Assembly (NCBI GenBank): GCA_025210295.1
Contig: JAOASC010000046.1
Coordinates: 186,001-250,000 of the forward strand
DNA from: Flavobacteriales bacterium
Lineage (GTDB): Bacteria; Bacteroidota; Bacteroidia; Flavobacteriales_D; Parvicellaceae
Direction: 5' to 3'
Length of the DNA: 64,000 nucleotides
A program made the position numbers and the translations under genes. Positions 53,888 to 62,023 of the stretch are shown one piece after another. The notes under the pieces are model-generated. The model saw only the letters and a list, made by a program, of their open reading frames with translations, was not told the origin of the DNA and searched no databases. The stretch's first letter is position 1. Each line of letters opens with the position of its first letter.

Positions 53888-55891
53888 ATGAAGCGATTTT
53901 TTCTCTTATTCTCCTATTTTCTGATCGCTCTACCTTACTGTACACAAAATGCTGTTTTAGACTCTTTAACTGCTGCAATCCGTCCCCAGGTAAACGATTC
54001 ATCTCAAGCAATACTCCATAATGACATCGCACATGAATTTGTCAAGTTATCCTTATATGACGAAGCAAAATCACACTATCAAAAGGTATTGACAATCTCT
54101 CAGGCTACCAACTTTAAAAAAGGGATATGGTCGTATTGGTCTGGAATGGCTACCATACTCCTCAATGAAAATAAATTAAACGAAGCATTAGTCAGTTACT
54201 CCCAACTGGAACAGCAAATGCAGGAAGACCATGCTGACAGTTCTAGCCTTGGTGTACTATATGCGAGTATAGCAAACGTTCACGATGCACTTTCTAACTA
54301 CAACAAGGCTGTTGAATACAACAACAAGGCACTAACCATTTTTAAAGACAACAACCCTCCTTATGAAGCAATTATTTTGGGAAACTTGGGGAGTATTTAC
54401 TTTAAAAATGATGATTATCAAAATGCCATTAAACACCATGAGCAATCGTTAGCAATAAAGAAAGTACACTCTTCAGATCACAGCATCGGGACTGGTCTCT
54501 TGAACTACGCTCAGGTATATGATCGAACAAAGAATTACCCCAAGGCAATCGCTATTCTACAGGAGAGCATCCTTTATTTAGAACGGTGTAACGACCAAGC
54601 TGGACTGGCCTTATGCTACACCTCTCTAGGCCTTTGTTATGTAAGCCTTTCAGACAGCACTTACAATGATTCTATTCTTCTTAACAACACCAACAATGAT
54701 CAACTGCTTACCCCTAAAGAGCTGCTAGCAAAAGCCTATGAATATGAAGAAAAAGCTATTTCCATCTTTGAGAAAATGGGGGAAAACTTTCAAATAGGAC
54801 ATGCTTACAATGGTATAGGAACTGTACTTGTTAATCAAAATAAGCCCAAAGAAGCTATAGCATACTATTTGTTATCCTATAATCAATTCAAAGATTCCAA
54901 ATTAGAAACAGCTAAAGCTGCTGCTGAAGGTTTGGCCGAAGCTTATAAGGACTTAAAGCAATATCAGTTAGCCTATCAATGGCTCCAAAAGATGCATCAT
55001 ATTCAGGATACAATTGACCAACAAACCAATGCTATTGAGCTTGGCAGGCAACAAGCCAACATGATCTATCAACAAGAAAAAGAAATTGCTGATCTAAAAC
55101 ACAAACAAGAATTGTCAAGAGCTCAACTTTTATTTATTCAAGAAAAAAACCTACTTAAAACACAACGGGACAACCGTAACAAGTGGATACTAATATTAAT
55201 TCTATTATTCTTGTTTACTTTTATCAGCTTTTACTTCATTCGAAAAAACCTTCGGACAAGAAACATGCTTTTAGAGACAGAGCAACAACAAACAGTACTG
55301 CTGTCAACAATCGAGGGAGAAGAACAAGAACGAGAGAGAATTGCTTTAGAGTTGCATGATGGGGTAGCCAGTGCAATAACTGGCCTACGTTTAAAAGTAA
55401 CAACAGGAACGGTCGAACCTAGCGAGCTTGAACAACAGCTTACCGCAATCAACACTGAAATCAGAACTATTTCTCACCAACTGGCTCCTCCTCCAACTAA
55501 AGATTTTATTAATGTTGAATCTTTTTTTGAACGCTTAATTAGCGAAGCGTTTTCAAAACATGAAATTTCCTTAACTTGTTATCCCGAAAATGATATTTTT
55601 ACTATAGAAAATCAAGCAATAACAAACCTATACCGAGTTATTCAAGAGTTATTTCAGAACATCACCAAACATGCTCAAGCTAATGCAGTTAGTATTTCTT
55701 ATAGTAGAGAACAAAATGAATTGAACATTATCATTGAAGATAACGGGATTGGATTTGATAGTGCTATCACAAAAAAAGGAATTGGATTTGAGAATATTAA
55801 AAAAAGGTTGTTACCTTTAAATGGACAATTAACTATTGATACTGCCCTCGGTCGCGGAACTTGTATAATCATTCAAATCAATAACCTATGA
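53888..55891 (+). CDS. TPR-sensor histidine kinase (HisKA_3), cassette 2
   Basis: This 667-residue kinase has a signal peptide (MKRFFLLFSYFLIALPYCTQ), about 370 residues of periplasmic TPR repeats (ILGNLGSIYFKNDDYQNAIK, AYNGIGTVLVNQNKPKEAI), one membrane helix (WILILILLFLFTFISFYFI, about 437-455), HisKA_3 with His490 (ERERIALELHDGVASAI) and a NarL-partner ATPase (IQELFQNITKHAQ, IEDNGIGFD). It overlaps its regulator by 4 bases, exactly as cassette 1 does. Domain order and motif spacing match the kinase at 49887, so these are paralogues with diverged sensors. Confidence 0.92.
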   Translation: MKRFFLLFSYFLIALPYCTQNAVLDSLTAAIRPQVNDSSQAILHNDIAHEFVKLSLYDEAKSHYQKVLTISQATNFKKGIWSYWSGMATILLNENKLNEALVSYSQLEQQMQEDHADSSSLGVLYASIANVHDALSNYNKAVEYNNKALTIFKDNNPPYEAIILGNLGSIYFKNDDYQNAIKHHEQSLAIKKVHSSDHSIGTGLLNYAQVYDRTKNYPKAIAILQESILYLERCNDQAGLALCYTSLGLCYVSLSDSTYNDSILLNNTNNDQLLTPKELLAKAYEYEEKAISIFEKMGENFQIGHAYNGIGTVLVNQNKPKEAIAYYLLSYNQFKDSKLETAKAAAEGLAEAYKDLKQYQLAYQWLQKMHHIQDTIDQQTNAIELGRQQANMIYQQEKEIADLKHKQELSRAQLLFIQEKNLLKTQRDNRNKWILILILLFLFTFISFYFIRKNLRTRNMLLETEQQQTVLLSTIEGEEQERERIALELHDGVASAITGLRLKVTTGTVEPSELEQQLTAINTEIRTISHQLAPPPTKDFINVESFFERLISEAFSKHEISLTCYPENDIFTIENQAITNLYRVIQELFQNITKHAQANAVSISYSREQNELNIIIEDNGIGFDSAITKKGIGFENIKKRLLPLNGQLTIDTALGRGTCIIIQINNL

Positions 55892-56526
55892 GTAAGTTAT
55901 TTATTGTTGATGATCACCAAATGATGATTGACGGCATTGTTTCTTTTTTAAAACAAGAACCTCATATTGAAATTGTGGGGGTTGCAAACAGTTATGAAGA
56001 GGCACTACGTAAAATTGTTAACGGCAATTTATCGGTAGACATTGTTCTAACCGACTTAAATCTTCAAGGGAAAACAGGTGTTGATTTAATTAGCATGTTA
56101 AAATCACATTTCTCCACAATCAAATACATTGTCTTTACCATGTATTTTGAGCGTTCACTCATTAAAGAATTAATGAGCTTAAAAGTAGAAGGTTTTGTTG
56201 AAAAAAACGCTCCTCAAGAGACTTTAAAACAAGCCATTAATGACGTTTCTAATGGAAACACTCACTACCCTAACAACCTCATGGAACGTATCAAGAACTA
56301 CACTACAACTTACAATGAAAGTTCTATTAAAGATGCTTTCGCTAGTCGATACAAACTTTCCAAACGAGAGTTAGAAATTGCTTTACTGGTTATAGACGGA
56401 ATGAATACAGAGCAAATTGCCCAACAACTACAATTAAGTCCAGCAACGATCTCTACACATAGAAAAAACTTAAACAACAAGACCAACACTTCTACTCCAC
56501 TAGAACTCTATAAACTACTGCAATAA
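55888..56526 (+). CDS. NarL/LuxR-family response regulator, cassette 2
   Basis: This 212-residue regulator has a receiver domain at 1-118 with acidic pocket Asp8/Asp9, phospho-acceptor Asp56 (DIVLTDLNL), Thr (YIVFTMYF) and Lys (FVEKNAPQ). A LuxR-type HTH lies at about 150-208 (LSKRELEIALLVIDG, NTEQIAQQLQLSPATISTHRKNLNNK). It is coupled to the kinase by an ATGA overlap. Its HTH differs from that of cassette 1 in the recognition helix (SPATISTHR versus SEKTVELHR), so the two regulators should not read identical sites. Confidence 0.94.
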   Translation: MSKLFIVDDHQMMIDGIVSFLKQEPHIEIVGVANSYEEALRKIVNGNLSVDIVLTDLNLQGKTGVDLISMLKSHFSTIKYIVFTMYFERSLIKELMSLKVEGFVEKNAPQETLKQAINDVSNGNTHYPNNLMERIKNYTTTYNESSIKDAFASRYKLSKRELEIALLVIDGMNTEQIAQQLQLSPATISTHRKNLNNKTNTSTPLELYKLLQ

Positions 56527-56554
56527 AAAGCATTGACTAGATCTATATTTCTGC

Positions 56555-56582
56555 AAAAGAATGTTAAAAGAGTCATTCTTTT
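56555..56582 (+). terminator. Inverted repeat after cassette 2, possible terminator
   Basis: AAAAGAATG and CATTCTTTT are exact 9-bp inverted arms around a 10-base loop, 28 bases after the regulator stop, ending in four T. The stem has only two GC pairs, so it is a weak terminator candidate. Confidence 0.4.
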
Positions 56583-56680
56583 ATCAAAAGATAACATTTT
56601 ATTGAACGTTTTTAAAAGTCTTGAGTAATACTTTTAAACCATCGAACATCAAGCGCTTCTGTTCATTAAAATTCAATCAA

Positions 56681-57841
56681 ATGAAAAAGATAATTTATAG
56701 TTTAATTATAGGGCTAGCCCTAACCAACATTAATGCACAAGAATTAAAACGAGTTTATAGTATTGTAAAAGAGTTACAAAATGAAGAATGGTACCTTACA
56801 CAAAAAGAGCTTTGGAAAAAAGAGGTGAATAAAAACAAAAAGAATGCTGTTGCTTGGGAAAACTATTACAATGCTGCTCGAGCGTTAAAGAACCTCAATT
56901 GGAAAAATGAAGAGCAACTCACCAAGTACAGTAAAGAATGTGCAACAATTGCTGAACAAGCCTATAAGGCAGCCCCAAAAAGTTACCAAGCTAATCTTAT
57001 TATGTGGCGAAACTCTGGCAACAACGAAAAATATTTAAAACATTTGGAGAAAGCTTATGAAGTCAACCCCAACAATGAAGAGGTATTGGTTAATATGTTA
57101 ACTCAGGCTAAGATTATGGGAGATGATAGGGCTTACTCTAAGTACTGCAAAGAATATTACCAAACCAATGATGTCCCTGCTGGTCTACTAAACTGGGGGT
57201 ACAATCTTCTTTCCGAGTTAGATGACAATGCCATCGTATTTACAAGTGGAGATAATGACACTTATCCTTGTTTACTGGTTCAAGAAGCTAAGAATTTTAG
57301 AAAAGACATCACCATTCTTAACACCTATTTACTGTTTAAGGACGACTATAGAAATAATGTCATTCAAAAACTAGGATTACCTCAACTAAACATCCAACTT
57401 TCGGAGTCAAAAAACCAAGAAGAATATCAAGAAAACCAGAAAAAGATCATTGACCATTTCTTTAAGCATTATCAACACGCTGTATATGTTGTTACGACTT
57501 CCATTGAAGGGTTTAGAGCGCAATATGGTGAGCAATTACACTTAACAGGCTTAGCCTATAAATATTCAGAGACACCAATTGACAACATCTCCTTAATCAT
57601 TAGAAATTACGAGAAGCGCTATTTACTGGATTACTTAAAAATAAATTTCTCTTTTAACATTGGTCAGCAGGTTGCTGAAAATGCACAAGTTATGTATTTA
57701 CCAGCTTTAACCAAACTATACAAACACTATAAAAACACAGAACAACAGGAGGAATTAGAAGAGGTTAAAACACTATTATTACTAATTGGAGAACGCACCA
57801 ACAGTCTAGATGATATTCATGCTATTCTCAAGGAAAACTAG
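56681..57841 (+). CDS. Exported TPR-domain protein, DUF2723-tail-like
   Basis: This 386-residue protein starts at ATG 56681, which gives the signal peptide MKKIIYSLIIGLALTNINAQ; the longer frame from 56621 adds non-signal residues. TPR-like helices occupy about 40-170 (EKAYEVNPNNEEVLVNML). Then comes the block LDDNAIVFTSGDNDTYPCLLVQE (about 185-207), very like the conserved end of DUF2723 membrane proteins, followed by ITILNTYLLFKDDYRNN. It is first in an operon with an ECF sigma factor 6 bases downstream, so it may be the periplasmic sensor or target of that sigma system. Its precise role is unknown. Confidence 0.78.
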   Translation: MKKIIYSLIIGLALTNINAQELKRVYSIVKELQNEEWYLTQKELWKKEVNKNKKNAVAWENYYNAARALKNLNWKNEEQLTKYSKECATIAEQAYKAAPKSYQANLIMWRNSGNNEKYLKHLEKAYEVNPNNEEVLVNMLTQAKIMGDDRAYSKYCKEYYQTNDVPAGLLNWGYNLLSELDDNAIVFTSGDNDTYPCLLVQEAKNFRKDITILNTYLLFKDDYRNNVIQKLGLPQLNIQLSESKNQEEYQENQKKIIDHFFKHYQHAVYVVTTSIEGFRAQYGEQLHLTGLAYKYSETPIDNISLIIRNYEKRYLLDYLKINFSFNIGQQVAENAQVMYLPALTKLYKHYKNTEQQEELEEVKTLLLLIGERTNSLDDIHAILKEN

Positions 57842-57847
57842 TTTTTT

Positions 57848-58447
57848 GTGCAACTTTTTTCTAAAAATATAACCAAGTTATCTGATGAACAGTTGATGGT
57901 TCTTTACATTCAAAAAGGCCACAACAAATACATCGAAGAGATCTACAAAAGATATAGCCCAAAACTACTGGGTTATTTCTTTCGTATGTTGAATGGGGAT
58001 CATCAAAAAGCGCAAGATTTATTACAAGATTTATTTTTAAAGGTTATTGAAAAGAAACAGCAATTTGATCCTTCTAAAAAACTTTATACCTGGCTCTTCA
58101 CCATTGCTAGCAACTCTTTCAAATCGGACTACAGAAAGCTTTCCAATCGCAATACAACGCGTGATTTACCTATTGAAAAAACACCCTTGCAATACGACGA
58201 AAACCTTTTTGACCGGAAAGAGTTTAAAATTGCTTTGAGACAAGGGATCAATTTGTTGACATCTAAACAAAAAGCGACTTTCATTCTTAGGTATCACGTG
58301 GGGTTCTCTGTAAAAGAAATTGCGGAAATCACAGCTGTCTCTGAGGGAACAGTCAAATCTCGAATTTATTATGCGACACAGCAAGTCAGTGAATACATTA
58401 AAGAATTTTCTCCAATAAACGAACCGCATATTTTTAAACATAATTAA
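57848..58447 (+). CDS. ECF-type RNA polymerase sigma factor
   Basis: This 199-residue group IV sigma factor has region 2 at about 25-95 (YIEEIYKRYSPKLLGYFFRM, QDLLQDLFLKVIEK, LYTWLFTIASNSFKSDYRK) and region 4 at about 130-185 (LLTSKQKATFILRYHVGFSVKEIAEITAVSEGTVKSRIYYA). It starts at GTG 57848, 6 bases after the previous stop; no ATG lies close by in frame. It directs RNA polymerase to a specific stress or envelope regulon, probably inhibited by the protein encoded 2 bases downstream. Confidence 0.93.
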   Translation: MQLFSKNITKLSDEQLMVLYIQKGHNKYIEEIYKRYSPKLLGYFFRMLNGDHQKAQDLLQDLFLKVIEKKQQFDPSKKLYTWLFTIASNSFKSDYRKLSNRNTTRDLPIEKTPLQYDENLFDRKEFKIALRQGINLLTSKQKATFILRYHVGFSVKEIAEITAVSEGTVKSRIYYATQQVSEYIKEFSPINEPHIFKHN

Positions 58448-58449
58448 AG

Positions 58450-59070
58450 ATGGAACCAAAAATTCAAACAAAAGAATGGAAACTACAGCAACTGCTAGAG
58501 CAAAAAGATTTTAGCGAGCTATCGACCGCTGAAAAAGCTTTAGTTAATGAGTTCCTTAGCCCAGAAACATATCGATTACGTCGCGAATTGCTTCTTACTA
58601 TTCAAGAGGAAAAAACAACGCTTACTCCTCTCCCTCTAAACACTCCCCCAACTAATACAGGAATAGCTATCCCTTTATATCAAGCTATATTAGCGATTGC
58701 TGCGACGATCCTTGTCATGCTCTTTTTAAAACTTCCTTATACTACTATAATCAATTCAGCAGAGTCTCAACAAATCAAATATATTTCTGTAACAGACACT
58801 ATTAAGGAAATAGAATACATTTATGATACTGTTTACAAAGAAATTGAAAAAACTAAAGTCGTAGAGAAAAAAGTATATATCCCTAAAACTGAAATACAGT
58901 ATGTGAAAGTTTATGGAAATCACCACCTTAAGAGTAACCAAGTTCTAAATGCTCCCAACAATTATCAAAAGCCAGATTTACAATCTATTTTGGAAGAAGT
59001 AGATGGTTCTGAAAGTTTAGCAGAGGAAGCTAATCAAGAGCAATTTACACTAACAATACATAGGGACTAA
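58450..59070 (+). CDS. Membrane protein, likely anti-sigma factor
   Basis: This 206-residue protein has a cytoplasmic N-terminal part (1-75: WKLQQLLEQKDFSELSTAEKALVNEFLSPETYRLRRELLL), one membrane helix (about 80-97, YQAILAIAATILVMLFL) and a periplasmic tail (about 98-206) with coiled-coil-like EIEYIYDTVYKEIEKTKVVEKKV. Its position directly after an ECF sigma gene and its single-pass layout fit an anti-sigma factor, but there is no recognisable zinc (ZAS) motif. The assignment is by context. Promoter control through the same ECF factor is likely. Confidence 0.7.
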   Translation: MEPKIQTKEWKLQQLLEQKDFSELSTAEKALVNEFLSPETYRLRRELLLTIQEEKTTLTPLPLNTPPTNTGIAIPLYQAILAIAATILVMLFLKLPYTTIINSAESQQIKYISVTDTIKEIEYIYDTVYKEIEKTKVVEKKVYIPKTEIQYVKVYGNHHLKSNQVLNAPNNYQKPDLQSILEEVDGSESLAEEANQEQFTLTIHRD

Positions 59071-59112
59071 AAATAATTAACTATCATTGTAAATCTAACT
59101 ACATAACAGAAA

Positions 59113-59688
59113 ATGAAAGAATTGAGAACATTACTAGATGAATTAATTGACTTAAATAATGAAGAGTGGGATGCTTTTAATCGAGCAATTAATGAAGAAC
59201 GTTTTCAATCTAAAACCACTATTATCAAAGAGGGCAGTATCGCTAATAAAATTTACTTTATTCAATCAGGCTTATTGAGGACCTATTATCTAGAAGAAGG
59301 AAAAGAGGTGACAACTTATTTTTCTTGTGGGGGACAATTTATAGGAACATTTACAAGTTTTATTTCTCAACAACCATCAGCAGAAATTTTAGAAACCATA
59401 GCGGAAAGCGTTACTTACTCTTTAACATATACGGCATTGAATCTGCTCTATAAAAAACACCCAAAGTTTGAACGTTTAGGAAGAATATGGGCTGAAAAAA
59501 ATTATTTATGTACGATAGAACGTACTACTCTCATGCAAACAAAAACAGGTAAGCAAAAGTATTTAGATTTCATCAAAAATTACGACAAGAGAATTGTATT
59601 AAATGCTCCTCAACATCAAATTGCCAGCTTCTTGGGAATAACTCCTGAGTCATTAAGTCGAATTAGAAAAGAAATAGCTATTTCTTAA
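59113..59688 (+). CDS. Crp/Fnr-family transcriptional regulator
   Basis: This 191-residue regulator has a cyclic-nucleotide-binding-type beta-roll at about 10-115 (TIIKEGSIANKIYFIQSGLLRTYY, GGQFIGTFTSF), a dimerisation helix (about 118-145) and a short winged HTH at the C-terminus (APQHQIASFLGITPESLSRIRKE, about 166-188). Bacteroidota members of this group usually lack clear cAMP or iron-sulfur ligands, and none are visible here. It is monocistronic, just upstream of a strictosidine-synthase-like lipoprotein that could be a target. Confidence 0.9.
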   Translation: MKELRTLLDELIDLNNEEWDAFNRAINEERFQSKTTIIKEGSIANKIYFIQSGLLRTYYLEEGKEVTTYFSCGGQFIGTFTSFISQQPSAEILETIAESVTYSLTYTALNLLYKKHPKFERLGRIWAEKNYLCTIERTTLMQTKTGKQKYLDFIKNYDKRIVLNAPQHQIASFLGITPESLSRIRKEIAIS

Positions 59689-59752
59689 CAAATATCAATG
59701 GAGCTTCTTTGTTCTCATCATTTCTTTGTTTTAAACTTAAAATTTAAACAAA

Positions 59753-60838
59753 ATGAGAACTACAAATCTATTAAAGGCTATTGTAGCCAGCAGCATCTTT
59801 CTACTGTTTCAATCATGTCAACTAACCCCCTTATCATGGAATCCTCCATCACTTTCAAATAGCATAAACACATCTGACAACGATTTACTGAAATCAAGTC
59901 AGCACCTAAGTATCGGAAAATGGTATGGACCAGAAGATATAGCTATTGGGAAAGATGGTTACATCTATTGTGGTGTTCATATAAACAAGAAGAATTTCAA
60001 AAACGGTAGAATTCTAAAAATTGATACAAGTGGTAATATTTCAACTTTTTGTAATACTGGTTCTTGGGTAACTGGCTTACATTTTGATGACCAACATAAC
60101 CTTATTGCTTGTGATCAAAAAAGAGGACTTATTTCAATTGACACCACTGGTAACATTACTATACTTGCACAAAAAGATGAAACTGAGCAACCTTTTTTAA
60201 TCCCCAACGATGTTGACATTGCAACAAATGGGACTATTTACTTTTCCAACACTTCTTCTAATGTTTCATTTAGCAGAAAACATGCTCGAAAAATATTAAT
60301 GGAGGTACGACCAGACGGTGGACTATATGCATACACACCTAGCACTAAAAAAATCACTACTTTAATTGACAGTTCTTTTTTTGGAAATGGAGTTGCAGTG
60401 TCTCAAAATGATGAATTTGTTTTAATGGCTGATTTGACTAAATATAGAATCTTAAGGTACTGGTTAAAAGGAGAACACAGCGGAAAAACAGATATTTTCA
60501 TTGACAATCTACCAGGTTTTCCTAATGGAATATCTAGAAGAAAGGATGGTAGTTTTTGGTTAGGTTTCACAACTAAAAGAGACCCTTTACTTGACAAAAT
60601 TCATTCTAAAACAACCATCAAAAAAATGATTTATGCATTACCAATGTGGCTACAACCTAAACAAAAACCTTATGGAATGCTTATGCACTTATCGGAAAAT
60701 GGTAATATATTAAAAACCTATTACGATACTTCTGGAAAAATTGTTTCCGAAGTCAGTTCTATTGAAGAGCATAAGGGAATTCTATATATGGGGGGAGATT
60801 TACTCAATCATATTAACCAATATAATATACAAGAATAA
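59753..60838 (+). CDS. SMP-30/strictosidine-synthase-like beta-propeller lipoprotein
   Basis: This 361-residue lipoprotein (signal MRTTNLLKAIVASSIFLLFQSCQ, Cys22) carries a six-bladed beta-propeller of the SMP-30/gluconolactonase and strictosidine-synthase superfamily. Motifs are GPEDIAIGKDGYIYCGV (about 61-77), TGLHFDDQHNLIACD, IPNDVDIATNGTIYFSNTSS and DNLPGFPNGISRRKDGSFWLG (about 255-275). The last block and the KPYGMLMHL stretch match the APMAP-like group, which has hydrolase-type activity on lactones or esters. Substrate unknown. It lies 64 bases after the Crp/Fnr gene. Confidence 0.85.
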   Translation: MRTTNLLKAIVASSIFLLFQSCQLTPLSWNPPSLSNSINTSDNDLLKSSQHLSIGKWYGPEDIAIGKDGYIYCGVHINKKNFKNGRILKIDTSGNISTFCNTGSWVTGLHFDDQHNLIACDQKRGLISIDTTGNITILAQKDETEQPFLIPNDVDIATNGTIYFSNTSSNVSFSRKHARKILMEVRPDGGLYAYTPSTKKITTLIDSSFFGNGVAVSQNDEFVLMADLTKYRILRYWLKGEHSGKTDIFIDNLPGFPNGISRRKDGSFWLGFTTKRDPLLDKIHSKTTIKKMIYALPMWLQPKQKPYGMLMHLSENGNILKTYYDTSGKIVSEVSSIEEHKGILYMGGDLLNHINQYNIQE

Positions 60839-60855
60839 CTTATTTCCACAAAATA

Positions 60856-60886
60856 CCCCCCTCACTATATCTACATAAGGAGGGGG
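60856..60886 (+). terminator. GC-rich hairpin after the beta-propeller gene
   Basis: CCCCCTC and GAGGGGG form a 7-bp GC stem with a loop of about 16 bases, 17 bases after the stop. No T tract follows, so its termination strength is doubtful. Confidence 0.35.
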
Positions 60887-61002
60887 CTACAACACTGAGT
60901 TATGTTAATTTCATCATTTAACAAGAGTAAAAAACAAACATCTAAAGAGTTCCTCATAAGTAGCTTATTTTTAACAGAACAATCCCAATAAAAAAGGACA
61001 TC

Positions 61003-61344
61003 CTACTGTTTATGTCTATATAGAAGCAATATATCTGTCACTACAACCTCAGTAATATATCGTACCACCCCTCCTTTATCTTGATAACTTTTGTTATGTA
61101 ATTTTCCATAAACGCAAACTTCTTTTCCTTTTTCCAGGTATCTTTCGACTATTGTTGCTTGATGATTCCATGCAACTAGACTATGCCACTGGGTTTCTTG
61201 AATAATTTTTCCCTCTTTATTTTTATAGTATTCATAGGTTGCTAAAGTAAGGCGAGCCACCTTAATTCCATTGGGTAATTCTTTTACTTTAGGCTGTGTT
61301 CCTAAACTACCTATTAACTGTACATTGTTTCTTAGATTAGTCAT
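61003..61344 (-). CDS. ssb: Short single-stranded DNA-binding protein
   Basis: This 113-residue OB-fold protein opens with NNVQLIGSLGTQPKVKELPNGIKVARLTLAT (5-36), then ETQWHSLVAWNHQATIVERYLEKGKEVCVYGKL and TEVVVTDILLL, all SSB signatures. It ends at LLYRHKQ right after the OB fold, so the Gln/Gly-rich linker and acidic DDDIPF tip that recruit SSB partners are missing. It may be a specialised paralogue (for example for recombination or competence), with the housekeeping SSB elsewhere. Monocistronic. Confidence 0.9.
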   Translation of the reverse strand: MTNLRNNVQLIGSLGTQPKVKELPNGIKVARLTLATYEYYKNKEGKIIQETQWHSLVAWNHQATIVERYLEKGKEVCVYGKLHNKSYQDKGGVVRYITEVVVTDILLLYRHKQ

Positions 61345-61549
61345 TTTAATTTATTTTTTCTATTGCTGCTAGACACTTTTGCCCAACACTTGAATTATTT
61401 TAGATTTTATAACACAAAGTAAATGACTCCAACAACCTTATTCGGAAATTAAACGATTAACATACGGGTAAAAACGGTTATACCTACTTCCCTCCTACTA
61501 TCCCTTATTTAATCACTCTCCATCACTAATTATTTTTTATATTGCGATC

Positions 61550-62023
61550 ATGAGTTTAGCAGAAAGAGAAATCATTAATCGCAACATTATAGCACTGATT
61601 AAGGCTCCTAATCAATGCTTTACTGAAGTTGACTTTTTAAACCTTGATATAAAGATTTTTCCCAGTCCTAAGGAGCTCATCTCAAAAATGGAAAAACTAG
61701 ACTTAATAGAACTGGATCTAGATGATGACAAGTATTATTTAACTGAACATGGGTACGACTATCATGAAAAGCTCACTTCTAAAAAAAGAAACTATTATTA
61801 TGAAAACGTTCCAATTTCGCTAACTCACTACTATCACAAAAACCCTAAACGCCTGAAAGTAATCGTATTTATGCTAATACCTACTTTACTAATCGTTTGC
61901 GCTATTAAAATTATCTCCCCTAAGAAAAACAAAGGATTAAACCTGCCTACAGGAACACACCAACACATTCAACATCAACTAGATAGTCTATTAAAGGTAC
62001 ATGACACTTTACCCAAACAATGA
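61550..62023 (+). CDS. Small single-pass membrane protein, unknown
   Basis: This 157-residue protein has a cytoplasmic N-terminal part of about 95 residues (ISKMEKLDLIELDLDDDKYYLTEHGYDYHEKL, winged-helix-like), one membrane helix (VIVFMLIPTLLIVCAIKII, about 103-121) and a short periplasmic tail. No family recognised. The N-terminal part has the strand/helix rhythm of a winged helix (EHGYDYHEKL resembles MarR/PadR-type ends), so a membrane-tethered regulator is conceivable but unproven. Its last 15 bases overlap the radA 3' end on the other strand. Confidence 0.7.
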   Translation: MSLAEREIINRNIIALIKAPNQCFTEVDFLNLDIKIFPSPKELISKMEKLDLIELDLDDDKYYLTEHGYDYHEKLTSKKRNYYYENVPISLTHYYHKNPKRLKVIVFMLIPTLLIVCAIKIISPKKNKGLNLPTGTHQHIQHQLDSLLKVHDTLPKQ

